7,985 bases of DNA from NCBI GenBank assembly GCA_964472545.1, contig CAYYNP010000387.1, forward strand, positions 1 through 7,985, given 5' to 3'. Positions 1-6,011 of the stretch are shown here, in pieces; position 1 is the stretch's first letter, and every line of letters begins with the position of its first letter. The notes below the pieces were generated by a model. The model saw only the letters and a list, made by a program, of their open reading frames with translations, searched no databases and had not been told where the DNA came from. Origin of the DNA: CAYYNP01 sp964472545. GTDB lineage: Bacteria > Planctomycetota > Planctomycetia > Pirellulales > Thermoguttaceae. Made by a program: the position numbers and the translations under genes.

Positions 1-1
1 G

Positions 2-1486
2 GTCGTACTCGTCTGGCGAATCAACCGCTTCGGCCGCTGGAACCTACTTCGCGGTGGCCGGCAGGCCGAAATCCTCCGCCACGCCGGCGTCAAGCTGCAC
101 AGCGTAACTGACGGCCTAATCGACCTAGACGACTTCGGCGACCGAATCAAGTGGGCATTGGCCGGCGAGATGGGAGAGCAGGACTTGCGGAACCACTCGC
201 AAGACTCGCTTCGCGGCCGCATCTCCCGGGCCAAGGCGGGGACGCTATCTCGGCAGCCGAGGTATGGCTACGATCGAATGATCTACGACGAGAAAGGCAA
301 GCCTGTCCGCCGGATACCGTACGGCGAGACGTTCTCGAAGCCGAGGGCGTGGACCTCGCAACTGGTAATCTCAGAGATCACGGAGCACGTCGATGCCGTC
401 CGCGACGTTTTCAGTCGCTACGTCACCACCGACGACTCCCCTGGCACGATCGCCGAAGACCTGAATCGACGGGGCATCCCCGGGCCACGCGGTGGCCGAT
501 GGACGGTGAATACAGTCCGGCGGATGCTGAGTGATCGCGTCTACGTTGGCGATCTGGTGTGGGGCGGCCAGATCAGCGGCAAGTTCTACCGCCTCGGCGA
601 CAATGGAGAGATCACGGAGACCGAGCACGGGGCGACGAAGTACACGACCCGCCCTGCCCCGATCATCGTCGAAAACGTACACGAGCCGATTATCGACCGC
701 GAGACGTTTGCCCGGGTCCAAGAGAAGATGGCCAAGTTTAGGCTGGGCCCTCGGGCCAAGGGCGGGGCTCCGGCGTCGCATCCGCTGTCCGGGCTGTTGC
801 GGTGTGGTCGTTGCGGTAGGCCGATGCACGTGAACACCTCCAAGGGCGGCCGCGGCCCCAAACGATACTACGCCTGCCCCGGGCGCCGGCAGCCCTGCGG
901 CAGCCGCAAGTCGATCCGGGCGGACGGGGCCGAGGATGCTGTCGTCCGTGCGGTCATCGGCGAATTGTCCGCCATCGAAGGCCAGGTACGCGACGAGCTA
1001 ACCCGCCAGGTAAAACGGCAGCCCAAACGGCAGGCGGACGACGCGGCACGCCTAGAAAGGGCCGTTGCCTCCCTGGACCGCAAGATCGATCGAGCCGTCG
1101 GAAACCTGGCCTTGGCCGACCCCAGCAATATCCCCCAAGTGGAATCCCTCATCGCCGGCTGGCGAGCACAGCGGCAGGAAGTCCAGGCCGAACGCGACGC
1201 GGTGCAATCGCAAGCGCGGGACGCAGACGCCGCCGAGCGGGCCGAGAAGGCCATCAGTCGCCTGCACGACGTCGAGGCGTGGCTTTCGCAGGGCGACCCG
1301 GTGAAGCGACGCCAAGCCCTACACAGCGTGATCGATCACATTACCGTCGTCTGGCATGGCGAAGACCGCCGCGACCGCCGAGACTGGCCCCGCAGCGTCG
1401 AACGTGCGATCATCCACTTTGTGCCACCACAGGGTATCGCGTCAAAGGACGATTCTTGTGGGGCAACCTGCCATACTTCTCGTTAA
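2..1486 (+). CDS. Large serine recombinase / site-specific integrase, 5' end outside the window
   Basis: This is a large serine recombinase, a DNA strand-exchange enzyme that integrates or excises mobile elements. The frame is open from the first base, so about 494 codons are visible and the N-terminus with the catalytic serine is missing. The visible part begins with the end of the resolvase domain: WRINRFGR at bases 14-37 matches the conserved arginine motif (DRxxR in resolvases), with Asn where resolvases have Asp. Next comes the Recombinase domain (about 250-720), with the segments DLNRRGIPGPRGGRW and HEPIIDRETFARVQ. A zinc ribbon follows, with cysteine codons at 803, 812, 875 and 896. 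A charged, coiled-coil-like stretch (about 1035-1240) precedes the C-terminal segment SVIDHITVVW. Homology ends near 1430, and the last 15 or so residues (QGIASKDDSCGATCHTSR) look like tail. A start near 158 would cut the resolvase domain and is not real. The family is secure; the element it serves is unseen. Confidence 0.93.
   Translation, partial: VVLVWRINRFGRWNLLRGGRQAEILRHAGVKLHSVTDGLIDLDDFGDRIKWALAGEMGEQDLRNHSQDSLRGRISRAKAGTLSRQPRYGYDRMIYDEKGKPVRRIPYGETFSKPRAWTSQLVISEITEHVDAVRDVFSRYVTTDDSPGTIAEDLNRRGIPGPRGGRWTVNTVRRMLSDRVYVGDLVWGGQISGKFYRLGDNGEITETEHGATKYTTRPAPIIVENVHEPIIDRETFARVQEKMAKFRLGPRAKGGAPASHPLSGLLRCGRCGRPMHVNTSKGGRGPKRYYACPGRRQPCGSRKSIRADGAEDAVVRAVIGELSAIEGQVRDELTRQVKRQPKRQADDAARLERAVASLDRKIDRAVGNLALADPSNIPQVESLIAGWRAQRQEVQAERDAVQSQARDADAAERAEKAISRLHDVEAWLSQGDPVKRRQALHSVIDHITVVWHGEDRRDRRDWPRSVERAIIHFVPPQGIASKDDSCGATCHTSR
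1430..1480. other. Probable attachment-site junction (attL/attR) of the serine-recombinase element
   Basis: The recombinase's recognisable C-terminus ends near 1430, and the remnant membrane-protein gene is recognisable down to about 1476. The crossover between element and target DNA therefore probably lies in this interval. Large serine recombinases commonly have their attachment site close to their own gene, which fits. The exact core dinucleotide cannot be set without the other element end, which is outside the window. Confidence 0.45.
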
Positions 1487-1613
1487 ACGGAAACCAGCCG
1501 AACCGCTCCGACAGCCACAGAATCCCCTGAACGCCCAGCAGCCCGATCAGGAATCGATCCGGCGTGAGCCGATACCAGCGGCGTTTGGTGGGCGGTGGCG
1601 GGGTTTCGTTCAT
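1476..1613 (-). pseudogene. 5' remnant of a planctomycete small membrane protein gene, truncated at the recombinase junction
   Basis: On the minus strand an ATG at 1613 opens a reading frame starting MNETPPPPTKRRWYRLTPDR, followed by a hydrophobic stretch and SERFGWFPFNEK (residues 35-46). From memory, this is the typical N-terminus of a small membrane protein family common in Pirellulales. In those proteins the segment after FNxK runs on as KGWTVLIAVA and then a second membrane helix. Here the similarity stops at residue 46 (base 1476). The frame continues as unrelated sequence antisense to the recombinase until a stop at 1410. I infer that the gene was split by integration of the element carrying the recombinase and that its 3' part lies left of the window. 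The start is 10 bases after the DUF4276 gene's stop, on the same strand, so the fragment may still be transcribed. No good ribosome binding site is seen. The family assignment comes from recall only. Confidence 0.6.
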
Positions 1614-1623
1614 GGGGAAGAGA

Positions 1624-2367
1624 CTACAATTCGTCGATCTGGCCCCTTGTCAACTCGTCGTACGCTCCATGCACTAATTGGAAACGGTCGCTGGGTGCTT
1701 CTCCAATCGCCTTCGAGCACCATCCGAACAATGCTCGCAGTGCTGCGCACGTCTCAGGGCGCGAGAGCACGTGAGGAAGATCTAGCCTACCAAGGATTGC
1801 TTTTCCATGTTCGACTTCGTCAAAACCACGGTAGCGCTTCTTCAACTCGTTTTTGGGATGACGAATCGTCTCCACATCGCCTTCGTGATCCTCTAGGTCC
1901 GTCCCCAGCACTTCGTTGATCGCATTCGCGTCCGCGAAGTAGTACGCCTCGAGCATGTTGACGAAGAAGTGTACTGAGGCTCGACGCATCTGCGGCTCCG
2001 TCAGGATCGTGTCGAGGGCGTCTCGATATCGCCGATAGACTTCTGCTGCCTGTGGGGCTCGATCCGCTTCGAGGTCATCCGCGAGGAGTACGAACGTCGC
2101 GTCTTTAGCGAGGTATCTTCGTGCCGGAAGACCAATCTCGCTCTCGTCCTTGTCCGGGATCGTCTTTCCGGCGCCGACCATCTTGAGTTGCCGTTTCGTG
2201 GCAGTGATCGGTGAGCGCTGGGGGATCCAGCGAATCACCTCGAAGCGGCAGTGGCCGGTTTCCTCAAGCGAGCGAAAGAGGCGTGGAAGGAACTGCTCTT
2301 CTCCTCGCCCTGTCACGATCAATCCGAACGTGAAGAACTTCCACGGACCATCTTCGGCGGAGGCCAT
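1624..2367 (-). CDS. DUF4276 family protein (TOPRIM-like), partner of the adjacent AAA ATPase
   Basis: This 247-residue protein fits the DUF4276 family, which resembles the TOPRIM-fold nuclease domains found next to OLD-like ATPases. Visible signs are GLIVTGRGEEQFLPRLF (residues 15-31) in the place of the acidic first TOPRIM motif, with E23/E24. A hydrophobic strand ending in acidic residues, FVLLADDLEAD (92-102), would be the metal-binding second motif. Then come NMLEAYYFAD (137-146) and HPKNELKKRY (170-179), both characteristic of DUF4276. A metal-dependent nucleic-acid cleavage role is inferred, not shown. The start is 2 bases after the ATPase stop, and AAGGGG (2383-2378), inside the end of the ATPase gene, lies 10 bases upstream of the ATG, so the two are probably translationally coupled. 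There is no signal peptide or membrane segment, so the protein is cytoplasmic. The base composition looks less G+C-rich than the genes to the right, which hints at acquisition. Confidence 0.8.
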   Translation of the reverse strand: MASAEDGPWKFFTFGLIVTGRGEEQFLPRLFRSLEETGHCRFEVIRWIPQRSPITATKRQLKMVGAGKTIPDKDESEIGLPARRYLAKDATFVLLADDLEADRAPQAAEVYRRYRDALDTILTEPQMRRASVHFFVNMLEAYYFADANAINEVLGTDLEDHEGDVETIRHPKNELKKRYRGFDEVEHGKAILGRLDLPHVLSRPETCAALRALFGWCSKAIGEAPSDRFQLVHGAYDELTRGQIDEL

Positions 2368-2369
2368 CG

Positions 2370-3554
2370 CTAATCTACCCCTTGCTCACGCGACGACTTG
2401 GACTGGGCAGCGACCATCTCCGCCATATAGAGCGCTCCGGCATCGTACTGCTGCAAGAGATCCGCGATCTCTCCGATCTGGCTGAGCCGTCTTGGGCGAG
2501 AGCGCCCCTCTTCGATCTCCATGGCCAAAATGTCCTCGGGATCGAACTGGCCGACGAGCACGGGTGAATGCGTTGCCACGAACACCTGCTTGTTCCATTC
2601 CTGTGCCGCGAGCTTGATCGCTCTTGCCAAAACGGCTAGCGCCCAAGGGTGCAGCGAGATCTCCGGTTCGTCGAACAAGACTACTGCATCCCGCTTCCCT
2701 TCCGCGAAGAGGGCCGTCAGCAAGAGGAGCATCTGTAGGTGTCCGTCCGAGACGCCGGACGCGTGTATAGGCTTACGGCGACCGTGCTCCAGAATGCTTG
2801 CATATACGGAAGTCGGGCCAGTCTGGTCCAATACGAGTGCATCGAAAGACGGGAAGCTCTCGCGCATGAACGACATAATCGTGTCGAATCGGCCATCAAT
2901 GCTGCGTTTGTCATGAAGATTGCGCAGCACTGACCAAGCATTCTTTCCGCCTGGCCGAAGCCAAGTCTCGTGACTGCTGTCGGAGCCCCGTCGCTTCAAA
3001 CGTCCAAGAAAGAACGAGCGCGTGTAATAGAAACGAACAAAGTGCAGGAGATGATCGAACGAGGTGGCTTCAACGTTCTTCGCGTCATAGTCGAGGTAAC
3101 GAGCCAGACTGAGTTTCTCCGGCTCACGAAGCGTGAAGGTCGCTCCTTGGTCCGTGGTGGCATCGAAAAGGCTCGCCTTGTCACTTCCCGCGACCCTTTC
3201 GATCAGTGCCCTGCCACGAGATTTGGAGAGAAGCCGTTCTCCCACAAAAGGCTCGATTCGCCCGGCCGAAAGCCCAAGAGAGAGGGCATACTCTACCTTG
3301 TCGTCGGCTAGACTCAACAGAATCCGAGCGTCGTCTTCCGCGCCATCCCACAGGACTCCGATACCGTGGCTTCGTTCGGATGAGGCGAGTTCTACGCCAC
3401 GGATTGCACAATCCCGGAAGAACCGGATCGTATCGAGCAATGTCGACTTGCCCGAGCCGTTCGGCCCAAACAGCACGTTGATCGGTCTCAACTCGATGGA
3501 AACGTCCGCCAACAATCGGTAGTTTTCCACCTTCAGGTGGGTTATTCCGTTCAT
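2370..3554 (-). CDS. SMC/OLD-like AAA family ATPase (AAA_21 type)
   Basis: This 394-residue ATP-binding protein belongs to the ABC/SMC-like AAA_21/AAA_15 group. It opens with the typical ITHLKVENYRLLADVSIEL strand set, then Walker A GPNGSGKS (residues 30-37). A long middle insertion (about 60-260) follows. The ABC-signature-like SGVSDGHLQ (266-274), Walker B VVLFDEPE (291-298; catalytic E296) with SLHP as D-loop, and the switch histidine in ATHSP (H329) complete the site. All nucleotide-binding motifs are intact. The C-terminal LLQQYDAGALY (366-376) resembles the tail of ATPases paired with DUF4276 proteins. There is no TOPRIM domain on this chain; the neighbour probably supplies it. I chose the ATG at 3554 because GGGAG sits 6 bases upstream and the domain begins at once. 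The open frame extends to 3698, but the added residues look non-coding. The ATPase likely senses or gates, with the DUF4276 protein as effector; this is inference. Confidence 0.88.
   Translation of the reverse strand: MNGITHLKVENYRLLADVSIELRPINVLFGPNGSGKSTLLDTIRFFRDCAIRGVELASSERSHGIGVLWDGAEDDARILLSLADDKVEYALSLGLSAGRIEPFVGERLLSKSRGRALIERVAGSDKASLFDATTDQGATFTLREPEKLSLARYLDYDAKNVEATSFDHLLHFVRFYYTRSFFLGRLKRRGSDSSHETWLRPGGKNAWSVLRNLHDKRSIDGRFDTIMSFMRESFPSFDALVLDQTGPTSVYASILEHGRRKPIHASGVSDGHLQMLLLLTALFAEGKRDAVVLFDEPEISLHPWALAVLARAIKLAAQEWNKQVFVATHSPVLVGQFDPEDILAMEIEEGRSRPRRLSQIGEIADLLQQYDAGALYMAEMVAAQSKSSREQGVD
2378..2383 (-). promoter_or_regulatory. Ribosome binding site of the DUF4276 gene, inside the ATPase gene end
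   Basis: AAGGGG on the minus strand lies 10 bases before the ATG at 2367 and overlaps the last ATPase codons. This arrangement favours coupled translation of the pair. Confidence 0.45.
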
Positions 3555-4385
3555 CGTCAACTCCCGATGTCTCCGGTGCCCGCTGTCGTGCGTTGCCGGG
3601 ACGCCCGATCGACCTTGACCGAAACGTGCGGCATCTGCCGGTTTCCCGATCCAGGAAATCGTGCTCTTTAGAGACCGCGGCCGTGCAACGTGGTGCAAGC
3701 TTAGGAGATACCCTCGTCGGCATCAAGGCCTGTCCGTCAACAGCTTTTCGCCCGGCGCCGGTCTTCGGGTGGCCCGGCCGATTGCCCCGAGAGAGACTCG
3801 GCCATTCGCTTCGGCTCATTTCGAGGATCGTCCGGGGGCGGGACGCACAAGATGACCCCCGCGCCGCTTGGCCGTCGTGTTGGCCACGTGCATCGCAACG
3901 GAGCAGGGCAGGCCGTTGCGGGCGGAAGAACACGGTCAAGCGATGCCCGCAGTTTGTTGACCAAGGCCCGTTTCCCAGCGCAATTACACGACTTTTTCGG
4001 AAAGTCAACCCGTTTTCGATCTGGCTTACGACAAGCCGTGCGCGGCAGCAGCGTCGCAACCGGTTGGCTGTACGGAGGTTCTGTCGCGTGTCGCCTCCGT
4101 GGTGTCGACGTAAGTCCATCGCCGATTTGTTGACCGGTGAGGGAGCCGAGGGCGTCGCCACAACGTGTTGAGGACAAAGGACTTGCGACTTCCGTCCACG
4201 AATTGTTGGACGTCGCGCACAATCGCGGCACGGCTTGGCTGCGGCTATCCTCGACGCAACTCCTTGTGCCATAACCACTTGGGGGCAACCGGATCGACCG
4301 ATCGATCTCGCCCGAGGGGCCGATCGCCGGCAAGTTCTCGCACCGTACGCGTGCAAGGCGCCGGCCCGTTTCATGCGCCACGCGA
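3555..4385. other. Gene-free stretch of 831 bases between the ATPase unit and the oxidoreductase gene
   Basis: No convincing gene is seen on either strand. The open frames here read as arginine-, proline- and serine-rich shadow translations without recognisable motifs. The stretch must hold the promoter of the minus-strand ATPase operon, but no clear sigma-70-type pair is evident; the best candidate is a weak TTGACT (4008-4003) with TAATTG (3986-3981), 16 bases apart. Short palindromic runs such as GATCGACCGATCGATC near 4292-4307 are present. No strong terminator hairpin with a T-run follows the oxidoreductase stop. The region may be decayed sequence at an insertion boundary; this is inference. 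Confidence 0.5.
3561..3565 (-). promoter_or_regulatory. Ribosome binding site of the AAA ATPase gene
   Basis: On the minus strand GGGAG lies 6 bases before the ATG at 3554. It supports this start over the longer frame opening at 3698. Confidence 0.6.
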
Positions 4386-5735
4386 TCACACCTCCCCCGG
4401 CTCCGGATGCACCCACGGCTTGCGATACGGGCGGCGCATCAGGCGGTTGGCCTCGTCGTCGCCGACGATGCGGCCGGCGTCGGGGTCCCAGGTGAGCGTG
4501 CGGCCGAGGTCCATCGCCATGTTGGCGAGGATGCAACTCGTGCTGGAGATGAAGCCTTGCTCGATGTCGGCCACCGGGCGGCCGCGGCTGGCGATGTTTG
4601 CCAGAAAATCGCGCATGTGTTGCCGTAGCGCCGGAGCGACGTGCTTCTCCAGGCGCTTTTCGGTCTTGTCCTCGGGGTATTCTTCCAACTCGTACTTCAC
4701 GTCCACGTGCATCTGCTCGCCGCCGCCGCGGGGGATGAAGTCGTAGCCCATCACGCTGACCTTGAGCGTGCCCTTCTCGCCGTAGAAGGTGACGGCCCAG
4801 GGATATTTTGGGTCGGGCGAATCGCCCCAGGTGCGGTGCTGCCAGACGACGGTCAGATCGTCGTAGTCGAAGGTGGCGGTCTGCGTATCGGAGATGTTGG
4901 CCTTGCTCTCCGGGTCGATGAAGATGCCGCCGGAGGAGCCGACCCGTTTGGGCCAGCCCAGCTCGAGCATGAAACGAGCCGTGTCGAACATGTGGATGCA
5001 CATGTCGCCGATGATCCCGTTGCTGTATTCGGTGAACGAACGCCAGCGGCCCGGATGGGCCAGCGAGTTATACGGCCGCATCGGGGCCGGACCGGTCCAC
5101 ATACCCCAGTCGAGATGTTCCGGCGGATCGGTGTCCGGCGGGTTGCCCTTGGCGCGCATGTGATAGTAGCAGCAACACTCGACCAGCCCGATCTTGCCCA
5201 GCTTGTCCTCGCGGATGAAACGGTCCCGGGCTTCCACGATGTGCGGCGTGCTGCGGCGTTGTGTGCCGACTTGGACCACCCGGTTGTATTTCCGCGCGGC
5301 GGCCAGCATCGCCTGGCCCTCGACGATATCGACGCTGATCGGTTTCTGCACGTAGACGTCGAGGCCGGCCTGACAGGCGGCGATCATCGGCAGGCAGTGC
5401 CAATGGTCGGGCGTGGCGATCAGCACGACGTCCAGATCGCTCTGGTCGAGCAGCTTGCGATAGTCGCCGTAGAGTCGCGGTTTCTTCTTTGATACCTGAC
5501 GCTCGGCGACCAGTTCGGCAGCCTCGGTGAGCATCCGTCGGTCGACGTCGCAGAGCGCGACGACGTCGACCGGGGAGACCTGGATCAAACGAAACAGGTC
5601 GCACTTGCCGTACCAGCCGGTGCCGATCAGGCCCACGCGTTTCGGTTTCTCCGCGGCGATTTCGGCCGCTTGGGCACCAACGGCCGAAAGGCCCAATCCG
5701 GCGGCCCCGGTGTATAGGAAGCTACGGCGATCCAT
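4386..5735 (-). CDS. Gfo/Idh/MocA family NAD(P)-dependent oxidoreductase with twin-arginine signal
   Basis: This 449-residue protein is a Gfo/Idh/MocA-type dehydrogenase, a family acting mostly on sugars and inositols with NAD(P). The N-terminus MDRRSFLYTGAAGLGLSAVG carries a twin-arginine motif (R3 R4) and a hydrophobic stretch with Ala-rich end (AQAAE), so Tat export is likely, as in many planctomycete members. The Rossmann fold shows GLIGTGWYGK (35-44), CDVDRR (62-67) and ATPDHWHC (107-114). The conserved lysine of the family's EKP motif is K131, here in the form QKP (130-132). The C-terminal half has GDMCIHMFD (243-251), carrying the His/Asp pair expected near the substrate. The segment FYGEKGTLKV (317-326) is typical of the C-terminal domain. 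GGAGA lies 6 bases upstream of the ATG. The length is normal for this subfamily. The substrate cannot be told from sequence. It appears to be a single-gene unit. Confidence 0.93.
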   Translation of the reverse strand: MDRRSFLYTGAAGLGLSAVGAQAAEIAAEKPKRVGLIGTGWYGKCDLFRLIQVSPVDVVALCDVDRRMLTEAAELVAERQVSKKKPRLYGDYRKLLDQSDLDVVLIATPDHWHCLPMIAACQAGLDVYVQKPISVDIVEGQAMLAAARKYNRVVQVGTQRRSTPHIVEARDRFIREDKLGKIGLVECCCYYHMRAKGNPPDTDPPEHLDWGMWTGPAPMRPYNSLAHPGRWRSFTEYSNGIIGDMCIHMFDTARFMLELGWPKRVGSSGGIFIDPESKANISDTQTATFDYDDLTVVWQHRTWGDSPDPKYPWAVTFYGEKGTLKVSVMGYDFIPRGGGEQMHVDVKYELEEYPEDKTEKRLEKHVAPALRQHMRDFLANIASRGRPVADIEQGFISSTSCILANMAMDLGRTLTWDPDAGRIVGDDEANRLMRRPYRKPWVHPEPGEV

Positions 5736-5741
5736 AGGGTT

Positions 5742-5746
5742 TCTCC
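5742..5746 (-). promoter_or_regulatory. Ribosome binding site of the oxidoreductase gene
   Basis: GGAGA on the minus strand, 6 bases before the ATG at 5735, agrees with a start directly ahead of the twin-arginine signal. Confidence 0.55.
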
Positions 5747-5876
5747 GATCGAGGGCGTTGAAGCGAGAGTCACATACACAAGAGCCTACGCCCGGCCGCG
5801 CGAGGTTTCAAGGGCTGCCCCGGGCACGTTGCGAGATTCACGCGAGTATCGGGGCGAACCACTGCGTTTCACGTCG

Positions 5877-5953
5877 GTGTGCCACTGCTTCGCAGAAGCA
5901 GTGCAGCGATATGTCGTCAGACTCGGCACTGCTTGTGCCAAGCAGTGGCACAC
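5877..5953. repeat. 77-base intergenic inverted-repeat element with CACTGCTT hairpins
   Basis: Bases 5877-5890 (GTGTGCCACTGCTT) and 5940-5953 (AAGCAGTGGCACAC) are perfect 14-base inverted repeats. Each end also folds on its own: CACTGCTTC/GAAGCAGTG around a 3-base loop (5883-5903), and CACTGCTTG/CAAGCAGTG around a 3-base loop (5927-5947). CACTGCTT is thus present four times, twice in each direction. I recall similar short elements scattered between genes of Pirellula-like planctomycetes, so this is probably a REP- or MITE-like dispersed repeat. It lies between the YkgJ-family gene end and the oxidoreductase start. It has no T-run, so it is not a standard intrinsic terminator, though it could still end transcripts or stabilise RNA. 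Confidence 0.75.
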
Positions 5954-6011
5954 GGTAGATGTTCGTTCCTGAGTCGCGACAGATCCAGGCCGGCCGCGAC
6001 GGCAACGTACA

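Noticed and set aside
17..37. Asn in place of Asp in the recombinase RINRFGR motif
   Set aside because: This position varies among large serine recombinases (I recall Ser in the phiC31 integrase), and both arginines are kept.
1356..1919. A 187-codon plus-strand frame spanning the junction
   Set aside because: It overlaps the recombinase end in another frame and is antisense to the DUF4276 gene; the composition is shadow-like.
3555..3698. A 48-residue N-terminal extension of the ATPase
   Set aside because: The ATPase domain begins right after the ATG at 3554, which has a GGGAG site 6 bases upstream; the extension is basic and lacks family similarity.
3981..4008. Possible minus-strand promoter TTGACT, 16 bases, TAATTG
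   Set aside because: The -10 match is poor and it lies over 400 bases upstream of the ATPase start; too weak to call as a feature.
3181..5001. A 606-codon open frame on the minus strand
   Set aside because: It overlaps the ATPase and oxidoreductase genes in another frame, and its translation is Arg/His/Pro-rich without motifs; it is a high-G+C shadow.
5344..5346. QKP instead of EKP in the oxidoreductase
   Set aside because: As I recall, QKP occurs often in this exported planctomycete subfamily and the key lysine is kept, so it is not a sign of inactivity.
4641..5492. A 283-codon open frame on the plus strand
   Set aside because: It is antisense to the oxidoreductase gene and mirrors its codon bias.
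5877..5953. Intrinsic terminator for the cysteine-cluster gene
   Set aside because: The hairpins have no following T-run on either strand; better described as a dispersed repeat.
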